From Pagrus major (lineage: Eukaryota; Chordata; Actinopteri; Spariformes; Sparidae): a stretch of DNA of 64,000 bases. Shown here in pieces: positions 1-36,597 of this stretch. Every line of letters begins with the position of its first letter. Within the stretch, counting starts at the first letter, position 1. The notes under the pieces were generated by a model. That model was not told the DNA's origin. It did not search any database and saw nothing but the letters and a program-made list of their open reading frames with translations. The translations under genes and the position numbers were made by a program. The stretch is from assembly GCF_040436345.1 (NCBI RefSeq), contig NC_133234.1, positions 14,026,446 through 14,090,445 of the forward strand, given 5' to 3'.

Positions 1-290
1 GCCAGAGACAGAGGAGCAAGCTGCTCCATCACCTGTAGAACTTCTTTCAGCTCCATCAGGCCTGGACTGTGACAATGAGAGACGCAGCGGGTGGAAGAGA
101 AGTGGAGGGATGAGTTTATAGGGAGTGAAGCGTGTTGGCTTGTCAAGAAGCTGTGACTGTGAGCCGGTGGAGGAAAAGATGGTGAGGTGGATATGGTAGT
201 GGTGTAGAGAGCAGCCTGAGAGGTCAAGTTCCTCCTGGTACAAAGTCGACTAAAGGTGGGCGAGAAAAGGCTCCTACATCCAGCCAACAT
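1..290 (-). CDS. nif3l1: nif3l1, first coding exon (partial, NIF3-like protein 1 N-terminus)
   Basis: The minus strand reads open from an ATG at 290 to the window edge, giving 96 codons plus two bases, so the rest of the gene lies to the left. An acceptor (pyrimidine tract then CACAG) ends at 301, so the coding exon starts at 300. Residues 1-25 (MLAGCRSLFSPTFSRL and on) are rich in Arg, Ser and Leu with no acidic residue, which looks like a mitochondrial targeting presequence. Residues 79-96 (MELKEVLQVMEQLAPLSL) match the start of the NIF3 domain, which in human NIF3L1 begins MDLKALLSSLNDFASLSF. Family knowledge: NIF3/DUF34 proteins are dinuclear-metal proteins with an unsettled biochemical role; the human protein interacts with transcription regulators and is also found outside the nucleus. 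The metal ligands are not in this exon. Initiation at Met79 would give a form without the presequence. The identification rests on about 20 residues. Confidence 0.72.
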   Translation of the reverse strand, partial: MLAGCRSLFSPTFSRLCTRRNLTSQAALYTTTISTSPSFPPPAHSHSFLTSQHASLPINSSLHFSSTRCVSHCHSPGLMELKEVLQVMEQLAPLSL

Positions 291-334
291 CAGTGGAGAC
301 CTGTGTGAACAGAATAATGTAATGAGGTCCTACC

Positions 335-735
335 TTATCTTCACCTTAATTGCTTCCAGTGATGTAACTAAGTGGCTACTTTGCATTCTGGGTAATGTAG
401 GTGTCAGGTTTTTAAAAGGTGGAATAACGCATGGAGTAAGAAAGGTGATATCTCTGGTTCTGCAGCATCAATTTTGACCATTTGTTTTTAAACCATCCAC
501 AATGAGTCCAACAGTGTCATAGGAGTGTAATGCTAGACCAGTGGACTGCTTCTCAAAACCTGGCACCTCAATTACCCACAATGCAACTTCGCTACTGAGT
601 GACATCACTGGAGGCAAGTTATCAGATTGCATACAGCTCTGGAGCCAAAAAAGCCTTCATACTTCTTTTTCCACACATGCAGTAGTACTCTCCCAGACCC
701 ATAAACACACTTTAATGAGTAAAATTCAAAAATAA
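335..735. repeat. Fold-back interspersed repeat, family C copy 1
   Basis: A segment near 397-430 (TTTGCATTCTGGGTAATG, then a GGTGTCAGGTTT motif) is the reverse complement of one near 558-590 (AAACCTGGCACC, then ATTACCCACAATGCAA). The same arrangement recurs at 59211-59600, and a related piece is at 32136-32379. It lies in the inferred first intron of nif3l1. Non-coding fold-back or MITE-like element; no transposase was seen. Confidence 0.65.
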
Positions 736-1228
736 ATTTAAAAAAAGTAGAACCTCTAAGACTTCAACCAAAATCACCAGTCTGAGCAGTTAGCAATACA
801 TGTAAACAACCTGAACTTTGTGGCAACTGTTAGCCAAATATCTGGCTAATTAGGATGACAGTGAAGATTTCTGAAGCCTCATATGTATCAAATTGATGTT
901 TTACAGGAGTAAAGTGCTCTACCTGTGTTTCAAACCTTGTTCGTGGATCTAACAGGACTTCCAGTTATGACCTGGGACATGTCACTGACTGCAGGGAAGC
1001 ATGCAGCTACCAGCAGAGCTAGCTAGGTAGTAAGCTATCATTAGCTGCTTTTACACGCTAAATCGTCACCACGCTATTTGAAAATAAAGCATCAACATGT
1101 GGATGTGTGCATGAGTGAGTATTACATACTTCGGCTTGCCTTTTCACTTCAGAAGACTACTAGCGCTCTGTTGCTGGACACATTTCTCCTGAAGTGACGG
1201 AGAGGCTGCGCTAACGCGAGAACTTACT

Positions 1229-1335
1229 GATTGTCCCTTTCCGGCTTCCGTTTCTCCGTGTGACGGTTTCGATTGGACGGCTGAAACGTCAGTGAATATC
1301 ATAGTGAGCACATTTTGTGCGAAAAGGGACAAAGT
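1229..1335 (-). promoter_or_regulatory. Probable nif3l1 promoter and 5' UTR exon 1
   Basis: On the minus strand a strong donor, ATCA|GTAAGTT, ends an exon at 1228. Upstream of it lie an inverted CCAAT box (ATTGG on the plus strand, 1272-1276), two ETS-like GGAA cores in reverse (1238-1250) and several CpGs in otherwise AT-rich DNA. With the acceptor at 301 this makes a short non-coding first exon and an intron of about 0.93 kb before the coding exon. No transcript evidence is available; the placement is inferred from splice signals and base composition. Confidence 0.45.
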
Positions 1336-2789
1336 ATGAGTTTTTAATGCATTACCACTGGCTGTAATTGTAGTTAAATAGTTTTGTTTCTAGTAATACT
1401 TCACCTTATACATGGATACATTACATTAAAGTAAACATTTACTTTGAAACGAGACAATGAATCCACGTAATCAGGCTATAGTCATGTACTTGTGACTATA
1501 TAAAGATTAATTTAATAAAGGTTCATTAAAAAAACATAAAATAATAAAAGTTTCATCACAAATAGGCTATTACACACTAGTAAAAAATAAAAAGTACTGG
1601 CAGCTCTTGACAAATTGATTCATCACACCCACTCAGTGATATGAGACCTTCTGAGAGACAATAGTCCTTTATATTTATATGCAAAACCTTTACTGGACTG
1701 TTTCACAAATAAATAAGTGAAAAAAGCAGTTTCCAGTTTGTTTTGATGTTGTTTTTTTGCAGACATTGTTGAAACAACGTAAAGGTAGGTTAAACCCTTT
1801 GACCCCTGACTCTGGGGGATCAGGCTCCTCTTTGTTGTGATCTGTAATGACACTGGATTCAGATTCTGGTCAGTAGGCTACAAATGCAGAGAGATCATGT
1901 TTTTGCAGGAACATATTAATATAGTTTTATTCTCTAGTTCTCAGACTGGCCGATTGGAACAAAAAAAAATACAATGTATAACAGTATATTACTAAAACTT
2001 GTACACATTGAAATTTTGCAAACTTAACTCGTAGGGGTGAATTTAATCAGATGAATCTGAAGCATTTACTGAGCTTTTTATTGTAATCAGAACGTCACAA
2101 AGTTTCCTTATCCCCACAACAGATGTGTCCTGTCAAAAATACACTTGAGCAACCCACAGAACAACTTTGCATTCAGCTCAGTTAGTGAGTAACATGTATC
2201 CTATAGTTGCAGGCATTACATAACGCTGTGATGTTATAAAACAAATTCACAGATTAATGTAAACAGGAAAAGACTGGATGACTGATAGACTGTGTTAACC
2301 CTCACAGCGCAGGTGGCCCAGCAACAGATACCCCGGTCACATCCGCCATTTCTCAGAAGGATTATGAGGTCTTCTGGAATAAATAGATAAACAAAATCCG
2401 CACGCACACAAAAACAAATCAGACAGTTATCAATGCTGGGAGAAACGCAGTTCTCATTAACATGCACGCCGGCAAGCTGCTGGGCAGAGGGGCTACCTTT
2501 GAACTGAGTCAGAAAGAGACCAAGATGGAGAGAGAGAGGGAGAGATTATTGTGGATTAATGCAATAAAGGTCGATGCTGGATGTTAGAGGGATCAGGGAA
2601 GGATCAGGGCAAAGGCCGGTCAGCGAGCATTACATCATCTGATTCTTTCTTTGGACTCATCAACCTCTCTGGTCACTACACCCCTCATGTGCACATGGTA
2701 CCCCCTCTTCTCACACACTATACATTATAAAAGCAATGACACAATGTTAACCCATCCTAAATGACTCTTGTCTGTCTCACTCTAACTGC

Positions 2790-2800
2790 CCACACACACA

Positions 2801-2866
<66 letters not shown>
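2790..2866. repeat. CA dinucleotide microsatellite
   Basis: About 38 CA units with two CAAA interruptions. A 72-residue frame across it is a repeat artefact (TH repeats). Confidence 0.97.
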
Positions 2867-3625
2867 AAAGAGCAGTTTTAAACAACACAAGAAAACACTT
2901 TTTCATTAAGCACATTGGCATGCTATACCTTCCTTGTCTAATCTGTGGAGCGCCACCGACAGATGTGCGTAGTTATTAGGTCTGTGTTTTCAGGGAGAGA
3001 ACAGCTTCACTTTTGTTAATTGGTACTATAAGCCCTCTCGCCCCATCTGTCCGTCCATTTTAAGTTCTGTCCGATTTGTCATTCAATAACATCTGTCTGG
3101 CTGATGTGCACAGACAGACAGACATTCAGAGAGGGGTGCATTGTGTTCCCGTCCACATCCTTAAATTCCCCTCACGAAGATGTCCACGAGAATTAACAAA
3201 TTGTACTTGTTCCATTCAAGAATGACTCTCTAAATGGCAAAATTCTGGGAAATGTACATCTTTTTCCTCTTTTTTTTCACGCTTAATACCTAGAAATCTG
3301 TTATGCATAATGTCATGATGTCACAATTTTGGGATGCTGTTTATCAAATGAGAAGCCGGTCCATTTTTGGTCTCTTTATCCAAAGCCAGGGCAGAGAAGT
3401 TACTCAATCCTCAACATTTCTGCCCACAGCACAGCCGCATCACTGATGTTTCTGGTTTCCAAATCCCTTCTCTGGCACATGAAATACATACAGATCATTG
3501 CATGGATGTATTATACAAGCACAAGTTATGTGTTATTATGCAAGTTGATTTATTATGGCAGTCATGCTGGGAATTTGATTATATTACATCATCATGTGAC
3601 ATGATTTTCTTTCATATGTTCATTG

Positions 3626-3976
3626 TTAAAGGTACAATATGTGAGAATTGGCCAAATGATGAATTCATAAAAGGAATAGAAGGCAATATATCAAGAGAGT
3701 AACCGCTAACCGCTGCCAACTGTAGCTTCTGTTAGCTAGTTAGCTCAGTTAGCAGTGCAGATAGCGGTACAGGCTGGGAGCTAGGAGCCCCGAGGAAGTG
3801 CTAGCACAGGAAGTTTGATCCCTGATGTACCGGGGCTAGCTGGATAGCATGCTAAACATTGCGACACAATACACAGACGTCAAAACATCAAAACTGTTAT
3901 TCCCTCGCCATCTGCTGTTAATTTTAATGAAGTCTTGGATATTTTCAACCAAACTTCTTACATATTGCAAACTAAA
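3626..3976. repeat. MITE-like element, family B copy 1
   Basis: Starts TTAAAGGTACAATATGTGAGAATTGG and ends with TTCTTACATATTGCAAACTAAAG, which together form a terminal inverted repeat of about 20 bp (consensus AAAGGTGCAATATGTAAGAATT). The interior contains several GTTAGC/GCTAGC words. Related copies are at 46696-46962 and 62001-62183. There is no coding capacity. Confidence 0.7.
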
Positions 3977-5177
3977 GTCTCATTAGTTTGTGTAGAATTC
4001 GCCGAATTTTGAGGCAGCTTCAGGTTTTCATCAGATACTTGATACAGCTAACATGCAGACGGGAATCATGTTGCATTGATTCAAATCATCACTCGTGTGC
4101 AAAGTTTACTTTTACTTATATGTTTTATTTTGTATCTAACTTGTTAGATAAGAAGTTCCACATTACAACAAGCTGTACATATACATATACTTTACATAGT
4201 AGTAGTGTTGTCAAAAAAAAAATCGAAATAGCGATACATATCAATTCTGAATTCTCGTTTTCTGCAGTATCGATACACATGTACCAGTAGCAAGTTGACA
4301 TTCACTGCTGCATTACACACAAGGGCGTCACTTTGTGTTGAAAAGCGTTGGGGACATAAAAGCTCAGATGAAAGAACATTTTTTCAACAATCTTCAACAT
4401 ATCAAATTTAAGGCAATGTAATGGGGAGATCGTATGTGGTCAGAGAAGATAATTACTGTACGGATACAAAATATTATGTATGTTGATATTACAATACACA
4501 GTTTGCTGATCACATCACATCTATTATCCAGTGCCGTTTCTTTTTTGAGGATGCTGTTGGGCTCAACACACATTACACAAGCCTTGATATTTTTATCTTT
4601 TCATTAAAATCTCATTGTTGCATCAAATTTTCCTCATATTATCGAACGTGGTATCGATATGTTTTAGGTATGGTATCAAAGTTATAATTTCCATTATGGT
4701 GACAACACTACACAGTAGTATATTAACTGTTGGTAAATTCTGATTATGACAAGAGAGTAATGCAATACTGTCAGAGTAATTAAATAAAGAATAAATACAT
4801 TCTGTCAGCGATACATACATTTAAAAAAAAAATCTCAATCCAATTCAACAAAACAATCCAAAATGACTTCCTGTATATACAATAAACAAATATCATAAAC
4901 AAACCAACAATACATCCATTTGTTTACACACTCTGTGCCATAATGTTACACTTTTAAAAAAGTCTCAGTACATGATTGTCAATCTTTGCATAGCTGTGAA
5001 ATTCTCTCTGAGAGCGACCTGAATTGTCTCAGCACTTTAATATGAATGTTAATATTATTAGTGTTTGTTCTTCATATGTACAATCAGTTAAGAGGAATTA
5101 CAGGAAGACAGCGTCAGTATCCAAACATGTCTGTAGAGGTGCAGAGGTGCTTCGCTTGATTGACGGCTTCCTGGTTG

Positions 5178-6990
5178 TCATTGATGGGACATCATTCTGA
5201 CAAACTCTGCAGAGGAGAAGAAGAGTTTCATTTGTTTACTGTAGATTCATCATAAATAAAATCACTGTGGCTGAACCCCTGTAACATAAGTTCATAAAGT
5301 CTTGAAATGAAACTCTTGAAATGCATTTATAAAGACGGCTCGCACCTTCAAAGTCTACCGTTCCGTCCCCGTTGTCGTCTGCTTCTTTGACTATGGCATC
5401 GATCTCTCTTTGGTTCATGTGCTCTCCCATCAGCTTGGTCATGGCAGACCGCAGCTCTTCCGTTGTGATCTCTCCATCCCCGTCCATGTCGAACTAACCA
5501 GAGAAACAATAGAAGAAGATTTTAAAAAGGTAAGGATTATCTTTGGAACAGGGAAGCAGAAAAAGATCTGACAGCCTGAAGAATTTAAGGAAGTTCTCAC
5601 CTCTTTAAAGGCGTCTTTAAGCTCCTTCACGCCAATCATCCCAGCTGTTTCTGCCAGAAGCTTCGGGGTCATGAGCTCTACGAAATCCTCAAAGTCGACT
5701 CTTCCACCAACTGGAGGGAAAATTAAAAGAATTGATGCAGAAATTAAGAAGCATCCACCACTCTCTAACTTTTAAAAGTGTTTCATTGATTTAAACAGAT
5801 TAACTATCGTGTTTTTGTCTTCACTCACGGTTCATGTTGATGTTCTGGCTCAGCTCGATCAGCTCCATCTCTGTGGGCATGTAGCCCATCGTCCTCATCA
5901 GATTCCCCAGGTCCTTACAGCTGATCAGCCCGTCCTTGTCTTTGTCGAACTCATTGAATGCATCACGCAGCTCTGCAGAGAAATGTGCAACAAAACATTA
6001 AGTCAGCTAGCCAGCGTGGTGTAAAAGTTTCTGTAATGGTTGTGTGGGTTACAACAACTAGTTAAATCTGCATTTAATGATAAAAAAAAATAAGAATAAA
6101 CGAAGATGCAGATGGTCAGAAAATAACTCACCATCAATCTCATCATCAGCCAGTTGTCTCGCCTGCAAGAAGAGAAAAACAGTTGGTTAGGTCCACTTTA
6201 ATTTGGACTTCATGTGTGCTCTGTAATACAAAGCTACAGTAAAATGAAGCAGCTGTTAAGCATGCATAGAGAACTCATTTACAACATTTATCTATACAGT
6301 TTAATACAGGATATTTCTACGGTATAATCACTGGAATACAATAGTAAAGAGGAGGCTCAGATTCTCTGTCTCTCTGAGTGTGTATTTCCTCTCATTTTAT
6401 CCTGTTATTCTCCTGGGTTATAATCCCATAAACCTTTCAGACCAGTTTCCAAACATCAACACAACCCATCAAAAATATAAAAAGGTGTCGCTGTTGTACT
6501 CACAATATTTTTCCCTCCTCGCAGGAAAATGCACGCTGCCCCCAAACTCATTTCTGCAAGAGGGGAAACAGAGTGTGATGTGCGATTAGTAATAAAAACT
6601 GCACAAATAAATACTTTCCTGCACATGATACAGAGCTGGTCCAAATCAAAAAAATCGGGATTAGGACAGATTGAATAGTCTGTGTTCCCTCGGAGGGATT
6701 GAATGCCCTGTCCTTTGATGTAACTGTGCGTGCGTGCATGCGTGTGTGTGTTACACTGCTACAACTACAAAAACTCAAGCTAAATTAGATAAAATGAGTC
6801 AAAAACATCAAGAATCTCTTCTGCATTATTTCAATTGATCAATAATCTGTCAAATACAGTTTTATGTAATTCAAATAATTTTCTCTAAAGCTCATAAACC
6901 ACTTTTTCTTGAGCTAATTATAATATAATTAGAAAAAAAAGTGTGCTTACCTTCTTCTGGTGATTTCTTGTCCTCAGACAAGCGCATCAT
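5178..6990 (-). CDS. cabp5: cabp5, neuronal calcium-binding protein 5 (complete, 7 coding exons)
   Basis: Exons on the minus strand: 6990-6951, 6553-6504, 6162-6132, 5972-5829, 5710-5601, 5493-5346, 5206-5178. All have GT-AG introns and they join in frame to 552 nt (183 aa; human CABP5 is 173). The N-terminal motif [13 protein letters not shown] corresponds to MGPACIFLRKG of CABP5 and separates it from CaBP1, 2 and 4. EF-hand loops: EF1 residues 50-61 ([12 protein letters not shown]); EF2 degenerate around 86-97 ([12 protein letters not shown]), as in all CaBPs; EF3 127-138 ([12 protein letters not shown]); EF4 164-175 ([12 protein letters not shown]). The protein ends FVRMMSHQ. Family role: a calmodulin-like modulator of voltage-gated Ca2+ channels and synaptic release in retinal bipolar cells and inner ear. 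The first exon gives a 14-residue acidic extension before MSLGAAC; initiation at the exon-2 Met is the alternative. There is no Met-Gly myristoylation start. Orthology to one of the fish cabp5 duplicates cannot be resolved here. Confidence 0.93.
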
Positions 6991-6999
6991 ACACGACCT

Positions 7000-9900
7000 G
7001 GGAAGCAGAGACTCGGCAGCTGACCCGTGCAGTGCAGCAAAAAAGCCCCTCTGGCTTCCCTCTGTTTGGTAATCTTCTTCTCAGTATCCTCACACGGGAC
7101 AGAGCTGTCCTCTCAGCGTGTGGCGACCCTGTGCGTCTGCCCAGCCTGATGGGATGCTGGAGGTTAGTATCAGGGGAGGTGTGGCTGCATCCAGGGTTGC
7201 GTGCTGGCGGGGAGGAGTCAGCAGTTCATGTGTGGAGTGTTGTAAATGATACCGCCATCTGAAGCTGACGCAAGAAATAGGACACTATGAGTTCACAGGG
7301 GTAGAGTTGCTTGTTTACAGTTTGGGTTCTTTGCTTACTTTGCATTAATTACAGTGTTGTCTGAATTACTGCAGATTCAACATTTAAAGAGTCACATATA
7401 TTGATTACAGTACAAAAGAACTGAGGCTGTATCTTACAGTTCTTTTTATTATTGATTAATCTGGCTGTTTTTTCTGTATTGTATAACAAAATATACAGAT
7501 AGTTTATAGTGATAGTAAATAGTATATATAGTATCAATGTTGTAAAAAGTTCCCAAAAGTCGTACTTGAGTAAATTTAATGATATCATGCTAAAATATTA
7601 CTTTGGTAAAGTGAAAGTCACCCATATGAAGAGGACTTGAGGAAAAGTGTCAATGGTAATTTTCTGAAAAAAAAAATCTACTTAAGTAGCGCAAGTAAAA
7701 GTATAAAGAAGTTATTTATATATATATAATTATGTATATATACATATATGCATGTATGTACATACTTTATACGAGGGGTTGACAGGCCTAGTCGATTATC
7801 AGATCCAAAATTTTGCAATTTTCTGATTATTTGAGTGTTTTTGTAATCTGATTGCTGGTAAAATAAAATGAATTCAAATATACACTAATTTGGCTCTGAT
7901 GCACCATGCAATCTGCAAAGTGAAGTAAGCTTTTTGATTAATTATGACAATATGTTAACTGTTGACTAAATCATTTCATCATTTTTATTATTCTCTCTGT
8001 TGAAAAACAGCGACACTATAAGACAATAGCGGCTCATCTGGATCTTCTGTCTGTTGTTTGACTCCCTTTTGTTTTTAAATATATGACAGTGAAACAGATT
8101 TAGGATGTATTAAAGAGCCACAGGCTAATCACAGCTAATATCCCAGTGTGTGATAATCTGCATGAGTATTGGTTACATCTGCCTGAAAAAAAGGAAAAGG
8201 ATTATTTTTTCTGTGAAATTCCCTGATGACAATGTCTGGGATTTGTGACCCCAGGAGGACAAGCTTCACTTCCTGCAGCGGGGATGTAAAACCCTGAATT
8301 AACTGGCTGAGCTGAAACCACTTCAGCATCGGGTCCCGGTTGTGTGTGTGTGATAGTGTGTGTGTCCTCTGCTCCGACCTTTTCCCCTCTGCCTGCTGAA
8401 TTCACTGTTATGTAAATTCATCAAAAATCTGTTCGCATAAGAGCCATAATCCGCCGGGCTACGAAGCGGGAACTAGTAATGATTTTATTATCTTTTTCCC
8501 CTCCCTCTGTCGTAGCAGGCCAGCTGAAGGATTATGCAAGGCCGTGCCCACAGATGTGAAAAGATGCCCGTGGAGCGGAGGGCGGGAGGAAAATGGGTGA
8601 GGTGAAAGTATGAATGAAAGGTGAGAAGGGGAGGAGGGAGGGCTGGGTGGTGGAAGGATCCATTCGTTTGTATGTTGTATGTATGTATGTGTGTTGGGGA
8701 ATAAAAGAAGACAACTGTATCACAGCCTCATGGATGTTTGGGTTTATTGTGTGTTTTGTGGATGTGGTGCGTCAGATAAAAGTGCACAACATGGAGATTA
8801 TACCGAGTGGATTACGGGAGCAAAGCCCGGCCAAACAAGCCATATGTGGGACTGTGGGGACATGACACTGGGAGTTTGCCAAGAAAAAATGTCAAAATCC
8901 AGTCATATGAAAAATCTCAATAAGTAACAGCTAAACCAATATAATATGTAATGTCATCTGTGGCCAGAAATAAACAGCACAGACCCTCAGTTATTTCCCG
9001 TTTTGGGGTTTGTAATCATCAAGTTAAATCTCTATGAGGAGAAAAGTCAGTCAAATAAAATCTGAATTTTGGAAAATAGCATTAAAGTGCAGCAGTAGAT
9101 TTACAGCACAACCCCTGTTCTGAGTTTCAGACACATTATGCAACTGTTGATACAAATCTATAGCATTTTCATTCCTCAGCCAGGATTGCATAATAATCTC
9201 TCATCCCTAATATCGGTCACTGTTAAAATGGATGAGTGCCAGACATGAATGATAAATGCAATTTATATTTGTTGAGCTGAATTTCAACTCCAACGTGACC
9301 ATGTTAAGCTGATGTCGTTAAAGGAAAAGTCCACCAAAAATTAAAAATCCAGTCATTATCTATGCCTATATACCCATGCCGAAGGAAAGTCAGGTGAAGT
9401 TTCGTAGTCCACAGAACATTTCTGGAGCTTCACAGAAAAACAGTGTTGCAGCATTCTCCTTAACAACTGGAAGTAGATGGGGACTTGTTTAAAAATGTAA
9501 AAATCACCTGAAAAAGAAAAGGAAAAGAAAAATGGCTGGTCCAGGGTAATCCAAGTCTTGGGAAGCCCTGAGATCCTAAACTGATTTGAAAAGACTTTTT
9601 TGCACCCCTTTTTAAGCTAAAATCTTCATTGCAGCTGATAAGCTCAAAGTTTACCATGGCTAAATTCTGTATATAACATCTTTTCAAATCAATTCGAGAT
9701 CACTGGGCTTCCCGAGACTTGGATTAACCCGAACGAGCCGCATGGAGCCATTTTGCTTGTTTTTTTTACATTTTAAAACAAGTCCCCATCTACTTCAGTT
9801 GTTTAGGAGAATGCTGTAACACTGTTATTCTGTGAAGTTCCAGAAATGTTTTCTGGACCATAAAACATCCCTGAGCAATATAAAAATATATACCCCAGAT

Positions 9901-11030
9901 TTTTTTTGCTGTAGTATCTATCTGTTTGATATCTCTACATATGATTTTGCACTCAAGTAACAATGTAGCTTGATTTGTGAGTCACAGATACTTTATTTTC
10001 TGAATTAGGCTAAAACACGAATACCTTTCTGGTTTTCCTGTCTTGCCATGTGTTACATCAGTATACATATAGATTAGATGTGATATGATAGAGGAATTTA
10101 TCCATATTTTCCACCACTTGTCAGGATAAGTAGCTATTAAACATTTTTTTATTCTTTTATGAAGCTTTTGTTGCATCATCATCCTAACCTGTACAGTCTG
10201 TTCTGGACAAAAATTTTAGTCCACTGGCCCCTTTTTGAGGACAGCTGTTGCAAGTGAAATAGGGTAACGAACAGATGTTGATTTGGATTAGGATTAAAGG
10301 ACAAACTGTGAAGACACATTTCATCTAATGTTCAGTATAATGATCAGGATGATGTGAAAATTAGACTGGGATCTGCTGGTTTAGCAGAAAGACGCGTGGG
10401 TAAATAACATTTAATCAGTTACTGTGATTAAGTTCACTTTTACTTTGCTTAATTATTACCATTTTATGCTACTTTATGGGCCAAACTGTGCTCCACTACA
10501 TTCAAAAAATAAATTGTAACAACACCACATGTCCGTTAGCTGACTTGTTATTTTTCATGTGCAGATTTTATATGATCATCTTATCAAATATGATCACTTA
10601 TCAATAGATTAAACTACCCAAATCAATAAAAAAATACCTCCATCTCCAACAGCTACAATATCTAAATTATTCTACTAAAATACTTACTAATTAGAGCCTC
10701 TAGCACAACAGTTGATTGTTTTTCCTTTTGATTTAGCCCACTTAGCTAACAGATGCTAATTTGATAAACAGAAAACAAACTGTTAATGAGAAACTGAAAG
10801 GTTGAACCTGAAACATTGAAAAAGAGACTGACAGCTCATAAGTTAATGAAAACAGCTAATGATCATATCACTCCAGTAATATCCAGGCTGTTTGTTAACA
10901 GTATCTGCTAACAAAATTAACCTTATTGTTGAATTTTTAACTTGCCAGCGTGATGTTTTGGCGAACTTCCTCGGCCACACGGGGGCGTCGTTGTAGCTCA
11001 TCTGCCCGCTTTTGAAGCGTCGAAGAAGAG
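7000..11030. other. Intergenic DNA between divergent cabp5 and taok2
   Basis: The cabp5 promoter should lie just right of 6990, but no TATA or CpG cluster stands out. The rest holds AT-rich sequence, TA runs (7716-7760), one copy of the fold-back family A (9318-9870) and no exon I can support. Frames at 8135-8405, 8532-8927 and 9460-9687 have no protein similarity I recognise. Confidence 0.55.
9318..9870. repeat. Long fold-back element, family A copy 1
   Basis: The left arm (around 9385-9490) reads GGTGAAGTTTCGTAGTCC, ACATTTCTGGAGCTTCACAG and so on to TAGATGGGGACTTGTTT. The right arm (around 9775-9870) reads the reverse complement (ACAAGTCCCCATCTACTTCAG to CCAGAAATGTTTTCTGG). The left end carries TTAAAGGAAAAGTCCACC; the matching right end seems lost. 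Same family as 20250-20829, 42461-43047 and 49895-50077. Confidence 0.75.
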
Positions 11031-11603
11031 CACTTCCGTTTTCCTTTCGGCTCCCGCCCCGCTCCGCCATCATGAAGTCCTGAACAAAAACGGATGAGAG
11101 TCGAGCAAAATGGGGATAACACGGACTTGAGATGAAATCCGCCGACAACACTAACGTAATGACAGTACACAGTGGAGCACGGAGCGGACCCGTGGAAATT
11201 AATGAATCAATTTCCCATTGAAAACGTCCCAGGCAGCTCCTGGCGTTACGTTATTTAGTTAGCCTTGTAGCTAACTGCAGCTAGAGCTAGCCTCAGATTT
11301 TCTTTGGAAGAGAGCTCTGCTGCTAGCTGGCTGGCTCGCCTAGCTGGCAGGCGTCAGTCAGCTAGCTGTCACTTTAATTGACTGGCACTTTACTCATGTC
11401 AAGTCGCGTAGACGCGCTAGCTGTCCAATTGACTGGGAGCATCAGGATGGAGAGGGGTTTGTGTAAAAGCATCGACAGGCAGAATGTGGTTTGTTCGTGT
11501 TGAATAGACACCAGTGCCGAGGAAAGGGGAGTGAGACCAATATTTTCCAGCCAGGCCAGTTAGCTAGCTCCTGAGCTAGCTACAGTGGATCCCAAAAGCC
11601 ACG
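11030..11603 (+). promoter_or_regulatory. Probable taok2 CpG-rich promoter and non-coding exon 1
   Basis: The CpG density rises sharply here, with a GGGGCGGGAG-type GC box read on the minus strand around 11050-11065 and a YY1-like ATGGCGG on the minus strand near 11066-11073. A good donor, CCACG|GTAAGA, sits at 11603/11604. A first exon ending there, spliced over an intron of about 3.1 kb to the ATG-bearing exon near 14793, fits the usual taok gene layout. There are many GCTAGC words between 11280 and 11700. The transcription start itself is not determinable by eye. Confidence 0.5.

Positions 11604-36597
<24,994 letters not shown>

Larger units (their letters stand above)
1336..5177. other. 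Intergenic DNA between cabp5 and nif3l1
   Basis: No gene is supported here. It is AT-rich and contains a CA microsatellite (2790-2866), one copy of the family B MITE (3626-3976) and short poly-A/T runs. The cabp5 3' UTR should occupy the right end. A minus-strand ATTAAA (plus TTTAAT, 5036-5041) is a possible poly(A) signal about 140 bp past the stop. Short open frames here are unsupported by splice sites or similarity. Confidence 0.6.

Noticed and set aside
2761-2979. 72-residue frame with Thr-His repeats
   Set aside because: Translated CA microsatellite.
5178-6990. cabp1, cabp2, cabp4 or calmodulin as the identity of the EF-hand gene
   Set aside because: [13 protein letters not shown] and [25 protein letters not shown] with [14 protein letters not shown] fit CABP5; no myristoylation start; EF2 is degenerate, unlike calmodulin.
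10843-11170. Overlapping minus-strand frames of 102 and 77 residues next to the taok2 CpG region
   Set aside because: Considered as a divergent gene or upstream exon, but no recognisable motif and no splice partners; CpG-rich DNA often stays open by chance.
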